A stretch of 64,000 nt of DNA from Streptomyces cellulosae (GTDB taxonomy: Bacteria; Actinomycetota; Actinomycetes; Streptomycetales; Streptomycetaceae), in the NCBI RefSeq assembly GCF_000721105.1, contig NZ_JOEV01000014.1:1-64000 (forward strand). Direction: 5' to 3'. The notes under the pieces were generated by a model. That model had not been told where the DNA came from. It did no database searches and saw only the letters and a program-made list of their open reading frames with translations. The position numbers and the translations under genes are program-made. Below, piece after piece: positions 16,504 through 25,337 of this stretch. How positions within the stretch are numbered: the first letter of the stretch is position 1; every line of letters starts with the position of its first letter.

Positions 16504-18089
16504 AGAACGTCCTCCTCGGTCACGGGGTCGGGATCGGGCACCGTCGCCTCGCCCGGCGGCCCGCCGTGTGTCCACGGGGTGTCCTCCGGGTCGGGCAGTT
16601 TCGCGCCGCCGCGCTGCTCGTGCTCGAAGAGGGTGAAGCAGACCCGGTCGCCCTTCTCCGGCACTGATCCGGTCTCGGGCTCCTTGCCGCGGCCCATCTT
16701 GTCGACGATCCGCAGGACCAGCAGGTCCTCCGCCTCCAGGCCCACGAACTCGGCGGCCTGCGGCTTGCCCCCCAGCGAGCGGTACACCTTCGCGCGCTCG
16801 CCGAGATGCGGCCGGTCGTCCGTGCGGACGGTCACCAGCGGGCGCGGGCTGGGCCGCTTGCCCTCGCTGTACGCCATGACGACATCCGTGACCTCGCCCG
16901 CGAACGCCTCACCGGACAGCCGCCGCCCCGCCATGACCAACGGGTCGTCGAGTGCCTCCTGGGCCTCCAGGCGGGCCTGCTCGCGCTCGCGCGCGGCGAG
17001 CTTGTTCGCGGCGGTCACCGCGTCGTCGCGGCGCGGCTGCGGCGGCTCACCGGCCAGGACCCGGTCGCGGTGGGCGGTGAACGACCAGCGGTCCCGCGTC
17101 CACCGCTCCTCGACGTGCGCGCCTTCCGGCAGCGCCCGCAGCAGGTCCAGGCCCCGCCACACCGCGTCCCAGGTGGGGCGCGTCCGGCTCTCCACCAGGG
17201 AGTGCAGTTCGCGTTCGGCGGCGGTGAGGATGCCGAGCCGGTCGTCGGCCTGCAGACCGTCCTCGGCGGCGGCGAGGGCGGTGCGGGCGCGGTCGTAGCG
17301 CTCGATGGCGGGCGCGAGGAGTTTGTTGTCGAACGCCGGGTCGGTGGCCGGGCCGGCGGGCGGGCACACCAGATGGCCGTGCGCGTCCCGGCGCAGCTCC
17401 GCCTCGAGGGCCGCCTCGGCGCCGCAGACGCCCTCGGGCGGGTCGATCCAGGCGAGCAGGGCTCCGAGGTGCTGGTCCTCCAGGGTGGACTGGCCGGTGG
17501 CCCAGTGCCGGGCCAGCACGTCGGTCATGGCCAGCAGCAGGCAGGAGCCGGGCACCCGGGCGCGCTCCCCGAAGTGGGTCAGCCACCGGCCGAGCAACGG
17601 CAGCCGGGGCGGGGCGGGGTAGGGGGTCTCCGGGTCCTGCTCCGCCGTACGCCTGAAGCGCATGGAGCGGCCGAGCAGTCGTACGAACTCGACGCCCGCG
17701 CGGCTCGGCACGATCAGCTGCGGGGCGTCCGTGCACAGGTCCACCTCGACCTTGACCCGCTTGCCGGTCTCCGGGTCGGTCTCGGTGCGCTCTGCGGCCT
17801 CGACGGAGTAGGCGTACGTGTCGACGTACGGCAGGACGATGTCGGCGAGTTCGGCGAGGAACGCGAACCTGAGGTCGCGGTCGCGGGGCTGCGGTACGAC
17901 CAGCAGCCGTGGCGCGTTCCGGTCGGTGCCGACCAGCGCGCCGAGCGGGGCGCCGGCCTCACCGGCGGTGGTCAGCGGCACGAAGACGAGCGGCCGCTCG
18001 GCCAGTCGCCGGTGCCGGACGGTGGCTGCGGGCTGGGCCCGGCCGGTGCTGACGGCTTCGAGACGGGCGAGGGTGGCGATCAACGACAC
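16500..18089 (-). CDS. unknown protein of the nuclease/helicase operon, 529 aa
   Basis: I do not recognise this 529-residue protein. The N-terminal half has short strands with FVPLTTAGEAGAPLG and RLLVVPQPRDRDL. The centre (about 280-440) is helical and charged, including ANKLAAREREQARLEAQEA, a likely coiled coil. Near the C-terminus RAKVYRSLGGKPQAAEF, LLVLRIVDKM and GDRVCFTLFE alternate like a small beta barrel, similar in style to the 1B barrel that precedes the motor in Upf1/Dna2 helicases. The GTG at 18089 follows AGGAGG by seven bases and overlaps the upstream nuclease gene by ten bases; the stop overlaps the helicase gene. It is probably a subunit joining nuclease and motor. Confidence 0.75.
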   Translation of the reverse strand: MSLIATLARLEAVSTGRAQPAATVRHRRLAERPLVFVPLTTAGEAGAPLGALVGTDRNAPRLLVVPQPRDRDLRFAFLAELADIVLPYVDTYAYSVEAAERTETDPETGKRVKVEVDLCTDAPQLIVPSRAGVEFVRLLGRSMRFRRTAEQDPETPYPAPPRLPLLGRWLTHFGERARVPGSCLLLAMTDVLARHWATGQSTLEDQHLGALLAWIDPPEGVCGAEAALEAELRRDAHGHLVCPPAGPATDPAFDNKLLAPAIERYDRARTALAAAEDGLQADDRLGILTAAERELHSLVESRTRPTWDAVWRGLDLLRALPEGAHVEERWTRDRWSFTAHRDRVLAGEPPQPRRDDAVTAANKLAAREREQARLEAQEALDDPLVMAGRRLSGEAFAGEVTDVVMAYSEGKRPSPRPLVTVRTDDRPHLGERAKVYRSLGGKPQAAEFVGLEAEDLLVLRIVDKMGRGKEPETGSVPEKGDRVCFTLFEHEQRGGAKLPDPEDTPWTHGGPPGEATVPDPDPVTEEDVL

Positions 18090-19528
18090 GGGGCACCCTC
18101 CTGACCGGTGGCCGCCGCAGCCGTCGGGCTCTGCCGGCCTGGGGCCGCCGCAGCCGTCGGGTTGTGCTGCCCGAGTGCCGTCACAGCCGTCGGGTCCTCC
18201 GCGCCGGGGGCAACGGCGGCCGTCGGGTCCTCCGCGCCGGGGGCCACGGCGGCCGTCGGGTCCTCCGCGCCGGGGGCCACGGCGGCCGTCGGGTCCTCCG
18301 CGCCGGGGCCTACGGCAGCCGCCGAGTCCTGCTCGCGGAGGGCCTCCGCGGGCGCCGTGCTCTCCTGGCTCGGTGCCGCCGAAGCCGCCGTGCCCTCCCG
18401 GCCAAAGGCCCGCGCGTCCGCCTGCCTGAGGGCTTCCGCCCTCAGTTCGGCCGCCCTTCTGAGCGCCGCCACCGCCGGGTCGGCCGGGTCGCCGGCCCGT
18501 CCGTGGGCCGCTGCCAGGACGTCCTCGACCGTGGTCAGGCCACCGAGTTCGGCGCGGACCGAGCGGCCGAGGGAGGTCACCGCGCCGGCCGTGCGGGAGC
18601 GGTCGCGGCAGTGGAAGGCCAGCTCGCAGGCGGACAGGCACTCGGGCGCGTACGTCGCCGGGACCGCCTCGACGGCCGCCGTGAGCTTTTCGCCGGGCAG
18701 TTCTGGAGAGAAGCAGATGTCCTCGGGGAGGGTGTCCGCGATGTCCTGGAGGCGCGTGAGACGGGCCAGCTGACGGGCGGTCACCGCGCGCTGCTTGCGA
18801 ATGTCGACGGCGGAGGCGGTGGCCAGGTTGGAGAAGTCCTTGGGGCAGACCAGCAGGACGTGGTGGCGTACGCGCGCCGGTGGGTCCAGTCGGGCGGCGA
18901 CCTCCTCCAGCGCCAGGACGTACACCGCGGCCTGCCGGGCCGCCGCGCCGACCTTCGCCGGGTCCGCCGAGCCGTCCAGCATCGGGAAGGACTTGATTTC
19001 GACGACCGTCCAGCCGCCGTCCGGGTGCACGACCACCGCGTCCGGCTCCAGGAACGCGGGTGAGCCCGCGACGTCGAGCGCCAGCATCGGGTGGTCGAGC
19101 AGGGTCCAGGCGCCGGCCGCGGTGGCCTCGCGCAGGGCGAGCTCCGTGCGTGCCGTGCGGCCCTCGGGGCCGATCGCGGTGAGGTCGGGAACCTCGGCGG
19201 CCGACGGCGGCTCGGCCCCGCGGTTCAGCTTCTCGTGCACCAGCCGCAGCAACTCCGCGCCGCCGTCCGACTTCACCCGCGCCTCGAACGCGTTGCCCCG
19301 GGTCAGGGCGAACTGCGACTGCCCGAACGCGGACGGCGCGCCCAGCGCGCTCGCCAGTGCCGTCTTGTTCACCCCGGCGCCGTCGAGGATCGCGCGCCGC
19401 TCGCAGCCGGGGTTGGCGGCAAGGGCCGCCAGGGCGCGGGCATCCAGCGCCTTGGCCGGGATCTCGGGACCGCGCAGCTCAGCGAGCCGGTGCCGGAGCG
19501 CCGTCCCCCGCGTCCGTGGGGGAGGCAC
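18080..19528 (-). CDS. RecB/Cas4-like Fe-S PD-(D/E)XK nuclease
   Basis: A 482-residue nuclease candidate. RecB-family motifs appear in order: GNAFE, LEPDA (Asp163), EIK (177-179) and QAAVY (199-203). One Cys near the N-terminus (Cys42 in NPGCERR) and three in ECLSACELAFHC (297, 301, 307) match the Cys-staple of Cas4, AddB and Dna2, where they hold a 4Fe-4S cluster. The C-terminal about 100 residues are Ala/Pro-rich with an 11-residue tandem repeat. The start is unsettled: GTG 19528 has GGAG nine bases upstream, while GTG 19582 and TTG 19612 lie farther inside the PAP2 gene. It leads a coupled three-gene operon with the helicase. Confidence 0.8.
   Translation of the reverse strand: MPPPRTRGTALRHRLAELRGPEIPAKALDARALAALAANPGCERRAILDGAGVNKTALASALGAPSAFGQSQFALTRGNAFEARVKSDGGAELLRLVHEKLNRGAEPPSAAEVPDLTAIGPEGRTARTELALREATAAGAWTLLDHPMLALDVAGSPAFLEPDAVVVHPDGGWTVVEIKSFPMLDGSADPAKVGAAARQAAVYVLALEEVAARLDPPARVRHHVLLVCPKDFSNLATASAVDIRKQRAVTARQLARLTRLQDIADTLPEDICFSPELPGEKLTAAVEAVPATYAPECLSACELAFHCRDRSRTAGAVTSLGRSVRAELGGLTTVEDVLAAAHGRAGDPADPAVAALRRAAELRAEALRQADARAFGREGTAASAAPSQESTAPAEALREQDSAAAVGPGAEDPTAAVAPGAEDPTAAVAPGAEDPTAAVAPGAEDPTAVTALGQHNPTAAAAPGRQSPTAAAATGQEGAPCR
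18186..18317 (-). repeat. four 33-base tandem repeats in the nuclease C-terminus
   Basis: Four near-identical 33-base units encode the 11-residue unit AEDPTAAVAPG, with more diverged copies on the C-terminal side at 18108-18185. The unit length preserves frame, so copy number could vary among strains. The repeat forms a flexible linker or tail. Confidence 0.9.
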
Positions 19529-20432
19529 TCGGTTCGGCTCCGTCTGCGAACCGGGACTCGCGCTGCCGTGGAATGTGCTCACCCGCGGAAGTCTTGCATC
19601 CGACACTGACAAGTGGGGCCTGTGCGCCGGCAGAGCCCGCCGGGACGTCCGCGAACCGGACCCGCGCGCTCGCCGTCGCCCGCTCCGCGATCCGCGAGAC
19701 GAAGGGCGCGAGCAGCAGTCCGACGCCCATCACGGCGGCACCCGCCACCGCGTCCAGGAAGTAGTGGTTGGCGGTGCCCATCACCACGATCGTCGTCACC
19801 AGCGGGTAGACCACACCGGCGGCCTTGGCGGTACGCGTCCTGCCGTAGCGCCACAGCAGCACTCCGCACCACAGGGCCCAGCCCACGTGCAGGCTCGGCA
19901 TGGCCGCGTACTGGTTGGTCATACCGCCCATGCCCCGCGGGGCGCTCGCCTCACCGCCCCACCAGCCGTACGAGCTGTACTGGGCCATCGTGTCCACGAA
20001 GCCGTGGCCGGCGGAGAGCAGGCGGGGTGGACAGGTCGGCAGCAGGGTGAAACCGATCAGGCCGATGAAGGTCGACGTCATCAGCCAGGTGCGGGCCAGC
20101 CGGTAGTGCACGGCGTGCGACCGGAACACCCAGACCATGACGGCGGGCGTGACCAGGTAGTGCAGCGACGCGTACCAGAAGTCGGCCGGGACGCCGATCC
20201 AGGCCTCGCTGGTGAACAGCCGGTTGAGCGGGTGCTCGGCGTTGATGCGCAGGAACTTCTCGATGCGCAGGATCGTCAGACCGTGGTCGACGGCGCCGGC
20301 CACGTCGCCCCGCGCCAGCAGCCGGCCCGCCGAGTAGCAGGCGTACACGAGGATGATCAGCGGCAGCTCGGTCCACCAGCGCAGCCGGGCCCGAGGGGCC
20401 GCCTCGATGCCCGGTGTCACGGTCTGCAGCAT
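19479..20432 (-). CDS. PAP2-superfamily membrane phosphatase
   Basis: A 317-residue polytopic membrane protein with five to six hydrophobic segments. Phosphatase motifs are visible: LPTCPPR, then MPSLHVGWALW (the SxxH motif) and GTANHYFLDAVAG (the NHYxLD motif). This arrangement is the PAP2_3 type, related to inositolphosphotransferase and lipid phosphate phosphatases. It probably acts on a lipid or isoprenoid phosphate at the membrane. The ATG at 20432 follows GGGGGAGG by seven bases. The last about 65 residues are a hydrophilic tail beyond the last membrane helix and overlap the start of the nuclease gene, so the two could be cotranscribed. The exact substrate is unknown. Confidence 0.85.
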   Translation of the reverse strand: MLQTVTPGIEAAPRARLRWWTELPLIILVYACYSAGRLLARGDVAGAVDHGLTILRIEKFLRINAEHPLNRLFTSEAWIGVPADFWYASLHYLVTPAVMVWVFRSHAVHYRLARTWLMTSTFIGLIGFTLLPTCPPRLLSAGHGFVDTMAQYSSYGWWGGEASAPRGMGGMTNQYAAMPSLHVGWALWCGVLLWRYGRTRTAKAAGVVYPLVTTIVVMGTANHYFLDAVAGAAVMGVGLLLAPFVSRIAERATASARVRFADVPAGSAGAQAPLVSVGCKTSAGEHIPRQRESRFADGAEPSASPTDAGDGAPAPAR

Positions 20433-20624
20433 CCGATCGCCTCCCCCTTCGTCTCGCGCGCCCGGTGATGTCTGGCCCGTCGTGTCACCTTACGGCGTGT
20501 TCACACTCCCCCATGGAGTGGCCCCCGGCCCTCTAGACGCGGAGATCGCCCGCCGGGTTGCGCTTGCACAGGGTGCGGGATGATGGAGGGATTCCGCCTG
20601 CGAATTCACCCGGAAAGGTCCCCC

Positions 20625-21218
20625 ATGGCACCGCGCATCCTGCTGGCCCGGCACGGACAGACGGCGTGGTCGCTGTCCGGACAACACACCGGCAGGACCG
20701 ACGTGCCCCTCCTGGAGGAGGGCCGGCGCGGCGCCAAACTGCTCGGCGAGCGCCTGCACCGGGCGCCGTACGACGGCCTCGACGGGGTGGAGATACGCAC
20801 CAGCCCGCTGGCCCGCGCGCGGGAGACGTGCGAAATCGCCGGCTTCGGCGAGCGGGCGCACACCTGGGACACGCTCATGGAGTGGGACTACGGCGCCTAC
20901 GAGGGCCTGACCCCGCAGGACATCCAGGCCCTCAGCCCCGGCTGGCTCATCTGGCGCGACGGCGTACCGGAGGGCGAGTCCCCCGCCGAGGTGGCGGCCC
21001 GCGCGGACGAGGTGGTCGCCTGGGCGCGGGAGGCGGACCGGGACGTGCTGGTCTTCGCGCACGGGCACATCCTGCGCTCCATAGGCGCGCGCTGGCTCGG
21101 CCTGCCACTGGACTTCGCGGCGCGGATCCGGCTGAACCCGGCCTCGCTGTCGGTCCTCGGCTGGGCATACGGCGAACCGGCCATCGAGAGCTGGAACGAC
21201 CTGGGGCACCTGACCTGA
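20625..21218 (+). CDS. histidine phosphatase family protein
   Basis: A 197-residue phosphoglycerate-mutase-like phosphatase. The catalytic [21 protein letters not shown] segment opens the protein (RHG at residues 9-11), Glu appears in METDY-like [10 protein letters not shown], and the second catalytic His is in VFAHGHILR. Length is typical of small cytosolic members that hydrolyse sugar or nucleotide phosphates; mutase activity is unlikely because the family signature for it is not obvious. The ATG at 20625 follows GAAAGG by six bases. It is transcribed divergently from the PAP2 gene and faces the broken NsdA-like gene across a repeat-rich gap. Confidence 0.87.
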   Translation: MAPRILLARHGQTAWSLSGQHTGRTDVPLLEEGRRGAKLLGERLHRAPYDGLDGVEIRTSPLARARETCEIAGFGERAHTWDTLMEWDYGAYEGLTPQDIQALSPGWLIWRDGVPEGESPAEVAARADEVVAWAREADRDVLVFAHGHILRSIGARWLGLPLDFAARIRLNPASLSVLGWAYGEPAIESWNDLGHLT

Positions 21219-21535
21219 GGCACCGGCCCGTTCGGGCGGTGCGCGGCTGTGAGGCGTGCTTGAGCCGGGGCACGTGTCCTGAGGTGGGCGGCCGGTTCAG
21301 GCGGTGCGCGGCTGTGAGGACCGGTTCAGGCGGTCCGCGGCTGTGAGGCGTGCCTGATCCCGGGCACCTCTTTGGTCGTCGGCGACCGGTTCAGGCGGTG
21401 CGCTGCGTGCCTGATCCGGAGCACCTGTTCTGTCGTCGGCGGGTGGTTCACGCGGGGCGCGCCAGCGAGACCTGCCCGACCTGGGGCACAGCACTTGTCC
21501 TGTCGCCCGCGCCTCGCTCAGGCGGTCCGCGGCTG
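21219..21535. repeat. degenerate repeats between two convergent genes
   Basis: The gap between the histidine phosphatase and the NsdA-like gene is made of imperfect copies of the two genes' own 3' ends. The motif GGCGGTSCGCGGCTGTGAGG occurs in full or in part near 21236, 21300, 21326, 21393 and 21522, the last being the tail of the NsdA-like gene. A second motif like CTGGGGCAC recurs near 21203 and 21482. No coding gene is supported here. Confidence 0.7.
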
Positions 21536-22988
21536 TGAGGCGTGTCTCTCCAGGAAAGCCGGCACGCCCGACGCCCGCCGGTGCGGACGCAGGACCCGTG
21601 CCGTGGCCGCCAGCATCGTCTGGACGCGGGACGACTGGACCTCTCCTAGCAGGTCGAGCACCTTCATACCCGCCGCGGCGGCCTCGTCGGGACAGCCCCC
21701 GCGCGCGAGGTCGTCCGCCAGCTCCGCCGTGTACAGGGCGATGTTCCGGGTGAAGTGCGGATCCTGGAGGCGGGCCGCCCGGCGCGCGTGCCGGGCCGCG
21801 CGCCGCCAGTCGCCCAGCGTCGACCAGCACTGTGCCTCCAGGCCCTCCAGCTCGGCCTCTCCGTAGAAGCTCATCCACTCGGGGTCGGCGTCCGAGTGGC
21901 CTCGTTCGAAGAGGGCCTGCGCGCGGGCGAGCGCCTGTTCGCAGCCGGTGCGGTCGGCGAGTCCGGCCCAGCCGCCCGCCTCGCGCAGCGCGAGCAGCGA
22001 CATCAAGCGGGCGGAGCCCAGCGGGCGGGCGACGCGCTGCGCGGCCTGCGCCGCCCGGACCGCCTCACGCGGGCGTCCGGTCGTCGCGCGCGAGGAACGC
22101 CGTGTTGCAGAAGGCGTGCGCCTCCAGTGCGTCGTCACCGCTCACCCGGGCGGTCGCGAGGGCCTCCGCGTAGTGCGAGCGGGCGTCGTCGTAGCGGCCC
22201 GAGTCATGGGCCAGCCAGCCCACCGAGATGGCCAGTTCACCGGCGCCGGAGTGGAGCCGGTCGGCGGTTGTCTGCCGGGTCACGCCGGCGTCCAGCAGCG
22301 CGTACGCGGCGCGCAGCGGAACCGCCGCGCGCCGGTAGAGACCGTCGGCGCCGTGCCGGTCGTCGAGCAGCCGGATTCTGCGGACGGCCTCCTCGAGCGC
22401 GGTCGCCTCGCTCCCGCCGACCCGGCGGACGGGGCGGTCCGCGGCGACGGCGTCGAAGGCGAGCCCCAGCGGGCCCAGCGAGGCGGCGGCCACCGTGGCG
22501 CCCCCGCCGGTCATGAATGCGCGACGCAGCACGTCGCTCTCCTCGTAGTTGTCGTACGTCTCGTACGGTCCGTGTGTGCCGTACGGATCCTGTGTGTCCT
22601 GCGTGTCATACGGCTCGTCCGACTCCCGTGTCTCACCCGGGGTGCACGCCGGGCTCGAGGTGCCTGCGGGGGGCGCGTCCCCGGCTGCGCGCGGCCGGCG
22701 TCCGCGGACGGACGAGCGGGGCGCGAACCCGAGGTCGGTGAGCGTGCGGCCGGGGAACATGTGCAGGAACACCCGTTCGTACGCGTAGTTGGGGCAGCGG
22801 ATCTCACCGGCCTCGACGCGGCCGACGTAGCGCGCGTCGCAGCTCACCCGCTCGCCGATCTCGCGGGCGGCCCGCCGTACCGCCGCGGCGAACTCGGCCG
22901 GCGAGCGCTGTCCGCGCAGCTGCCGGAACGCGATGTTCGGCCGAGGTGGTGTGGGGGGCTGGGACGAGGTCACCATTGACGACGCCAT
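21518..22988 (-). pseudogene. NsdA-like XRE/TPR regulator split by a +1 frameshift
   Basis: Two frames together form one protein of about 489 residues, the normal size of NsdA-type regulators. The first (22988-22065) has an XRE-like domain (FRQLRGQRSPAEFAAAVRRA, then YVGRVEAGEIRCPNY), a hydrophobic patch TGGGATVAAASLGPLGLAF, and TPR-like helices. It ends prematurely after AFLARDDRTPA. The second frame resumes with GRPREAVRAAQAAQRV and runs to 21518. One extra base near 22077-22085 explains the break. The ATG at 22988 follows GAGAGG. Family members repress antibiotic production and sporulation in Streptomyces. A sequencing error cannot be excluded. Confidence 0.75.
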
Positions 22989-23282
22989 GGCCGGGTCCTC
23001 TCGTGCGAACCGTCGAACCATGCCGGAAGCGGGGTGAACGCGCGGTGAGTCGACTGCTGTGCCGACGTGGTCACCCTGGTTCCCGGCGGGCAAGAACGTA
23101 CCCGCTGTGCACGGCCCGCCACGCAGGGTTTGGCTACAAAACCGGATATCTCATACGGGATCTGCCATGAACTGCCATCCTTTGCGGCGGACTTCGCCCG
23201 TAGCCGTTGACGTGTCGCCGCGTTGAACTCGGTGGACCGGGAGCCGCCCGACTCCCGACCAGGTCGTTGGAGGAGGGGTTCC

Positions 23283-23711
23283 GTGGTGGAGGCCGCGATG
23301 GAGACCAGCCAGAGCACTGATCCGTGTCCGAAGGCCGAGTCCGGCGTGCCGCCTTCCTGTCCGGACACCGCGTGCGATCTCGTCACGGTGCCGACCCGGC
23401 AGGGGCTCGAGGCGGTCGACATCCTGCGCCGGGGGGTGGGCGACGCGGTGGGGCCCGTACTGCACGACGACGGCGGCGACACGCTGGGGTTCCTGGTCCC
23501 GCCGGGCACCGCGGCGGCATGGGACATGCCGGGAAGCACCTGCACGGAGACCGACGGGCAGGGCCTGGGACCCAGCCCCGAGCCGCCGGTCGAGGGCTCG
23601 GACTGGCTGCTGCCGCCGGGGGACGCGGACCTCGCGACGGATCCGGCGGTGCTGCGAGCGGCGCTGGGGGAGGCGGCACGATTGATCGAGGTGGCGGACA
23701 ACTGCCGGTGA
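23283..23711 (+). CDS. conserved Streptomyces hypothetical protein, 142 aa
   Basis: A 142-residue protein of a family I recall only as conserved hypothetical in Streptomyces. Characteristic segments are CDLVTVPTRQGLEAVDILRR, GDAVGPVLHDDGGDTLGFLV and PPGTAAAWDMPGS. There is no signal peptide or membrane segment. The GTG at 23283 is chosen because AGGAGGGG lies five to eight bases upstream; an ATG at 23223 has no such site. Its stop codon falls inside the first unit of the long tandem repeat that follows. It lies divergent from the NsdA-like gene. No function is proposed. Confidence 0.65.
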   Translation: MVEAAMETSQSTDPCPKAESGVPPSCPDTACDLVTVPTRQGLEAVDILRRGVGDAVGPVLHDDGGDTLGFLVPPGTAAAWDMPGSTCTETDGQGLGPSPEPPVEGSDWLLPPGDADLATDPAVLRAALGEAARLIEVADNCR

Positions 23712-24107
23712 CCTGGGCGCGAGCGAGGCCGCGGACAGTCGTCGGTGACCTCGTCGCGGGCTCTGGCTACGGGCAGTCGTCGGTGATCTCGGCGCCGACC
23801 GAGGCTGCGGACACTGCCGGTGAACCCGGCGCGGGCGAAGCCTCGGACCACTGCCGGTGGACCTGGCGCCGACCGAGGCTGCGGACACTGCCGGTGAACC
23901 CGGCGCGGGCGAAGCCTCGGACCACTTCCGGTGGACCTGGCGCGGATCGAGGCTGCGGACACTGCCGGTGAATTCGGCGCGGGCGAAGCCTCGGACCACT
24001 GCCGGTGGACCTGGCGCCGACCGAGGTTGCGGACACTGTCGGTGGACCTGGCGCGGGTCGAAGCCTCGGACCACTGCCGGTGACCTGGGCCGAGCCGGAC
24101 CGGCGGA
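23702..24107 (+). repeat. 37-base tandem repeat array, about 11 units
   Basis: About eleven units of 37 bases, typified by CTGCCGGTGAACCCGGCGCG followed by GGCGAAGCCTCGGACCA. Two subtypes alternate, giving a 74-base higher period: one with AACCCGGCGCGGGCGAAGCC and one with GACCTGGCGCCGACCGAGGC. The first unit contains the stop codon of the upstream gene. A 37-base period breaks any reading frame, so the array is not coding. It fills the gap before the methyltransferase gene. Confidence 0.9.
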
Positions 24108-24173
24108 CGACCGTGGACGGCCCCGTGCCGAGATCGCTGAGCCGTCCCCTCTGGCGCACCGGATAATGGGGCG

Positions 24174-25043
24174 ATGGGAAAGTCCAGGAACCCCCGGCGC
24201 CAGAGCGCGGCCGTGAGCGCCGTCGTCGAGGCCGTCGACGGTGGGCTCGCCGAGCTCATACCCGACCGGGACCGGGCGCGGGCCTGGACGTTGCTCCTCG
24301 ACGGAGCGCCGCAGTCGCACGTGGACCTGGACGATCCGGCGTATCTGTCCTTCGAGTACCAGCGGCGGCTCGGGCACGTCGTCGACCTGGTCGCCCCGCC
24401 CGGCCGGCCCGTGCACGCCGTGCACCTCGGCGGCGGCGCGCTCACCCTGGCCCGGTACGTCGCCGTCACCCGCCCCCGCTCCACCCAGCAGGTCGTCGAA
24501 CGGGACGCGGCCCTGGTCCAACTGGTCCGCCGAGAGCTGCCGTTGGCGCCGAACGCCCGCATCCGGGTCAGATCGGCCGACGCCCGCGAGGGCCTCGCCA
24601 AGGTGCCCGACGGCTGGGCCGACCTCGTCATCGCCGATGTGTTCAGCGGGGCTCGCACCCCCGCCCACCTCACCTCCACCGAGTTCCTGGACGACGTCCG
24701 CCGGGCCCTGAAACCCGGCGGTTTCTACGCCGCCAATCTCGCCGACGGACCGCCCCTGGCCCATCTGCGGGGCCAGATCGCCACCGTGGCCGCCCGTTTC
24801 GCTCACCTCGCGCTGGTCGCCGACCCGACCGTGCTGCGCGGCAAACGCTTCGGCAACGCGGTCCTCGTCGCCTGCGACCACCCGCTTCCACTGACCGAAC
24901 TCACCCGCCGCGCCGCCTCCGACCCGCATCCGGCCCGCGTCGAACACGGCAAGCAGCTCACCGACTTCACGGGCGGGGCGGTCCCGGTGACGGACGCGGC
25001 GGCCGTGGCGTCACCGGCACCACCACCGTCGGTCTTCCGGTGA
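24174..25043 (+). CDS. spermidine synthase-like SAM-dependent methyltransferase
   Basis: A 289-residue Rossmann-fold protein resembling spermidine synthases without their specificity. The cofactor motif is VHLGGGALTLARYVAVT near residues 83-99. It is followed by QQVVERDAALVQLVRRELPL, RSADAREGLAKVPDGWADLV and VFSGARTPAHLT, the order seen in fused polyamine synthase-like proteins. Key polyamine-binding residues cannot be confirmed, so methyltransferase or aminopropyltransferase activity is left open. The ATG at 24174 has only a GGGGCG upstream. It begins about 65 bases after the 37-base array, and its own stop lies inside the next, 8-base array. It is probably monocistronic. Confidence 0.78.
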   Translation: MGKSRNPRRQSAAVSAVVEAVDGGLAELIPDRDRARAWTLLLDGAPQSHVDLDDPAYLSFEYQRRLGHVVDLVAPPGRPVHAVHLGGGALTLARYVAVTRPRSTQQVVERDAALVQLVRRELPLAPNARIRVRSADAREGLAKVPDGWADLVIADVFSGARTPAHLTSTEFLDDVRRALKPGGFYAANLADGPPLAHLRGQIATVAARFAHLALVADPTVLRGKRFGNAVLVACDHPLPLTELTRRAASDPHPARVEHGKQLTDFTGGAVPVTDAAAVASPAPPPSVFR

Positions 25044-25196
25044 CCCGGTGACCCGGTGATCCGGTGATCCCGAGGTCCGCTGATCCGATCCCGTGGTCCG
25101 GTGATCCCGTGTTCCCGGTGGCCCGGTGGCCCGGTGGCCCGGTGGCCCGGTGGCCCGGTGGCCCGGTGGCCCGGTGGCCCGGTGGCCCGGCGGCCC
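25039..25196 (+). repeat. 8-base tandem array starting at a stop codon
   Basis: Units of GGTGGCCC are repeated ten times at 25117-25196 (nine perfect, one variant). Nearer the gene, 25039-25116, the units are diverged (GGTGACCC, GGTGATCC). The TGA of the methyltransferase gene is part of the first unit. The array is homogeneous at its distal end and degenerate at the gene end. Confidence 0.92.
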
Positions 25197-25287
25197 GAGT
25201 AATTCTCGCGGCGGCTCAACTGCGGGCCGGCATGCGGCCGGCCGAGGTGCGGGTCCCAGCCGGGGCACCGCACCCGTACGGCGCCGG

Positions 25288-25316
25288 GGCGCGGCACCCC
25301 CGTCGGATGCCGCGCC
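25288..25316 (-). terminator. candidate terminator of the GH1 gene
   Basis: A nine-base perfect stem, GGCGCGGCA with TGCCGCGCC, around an 11-base loop, 22 bases beyond the stop of the minus-strand beta-glucosidase. Position and stem support termination; the loop is long. Confidence 0.5.
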
Positions 25317-25337
25317 TCTTCCCCGTTCCCCCAGGTG

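Noticed and set aside
23702..24107. Possible CRISPR array
   Set aside because: The 37-base units are directly adjacent with no unique spacers, and no cas genes are nearby; the Cas4-like nuclease is 4 kb away in an unrelated operon.
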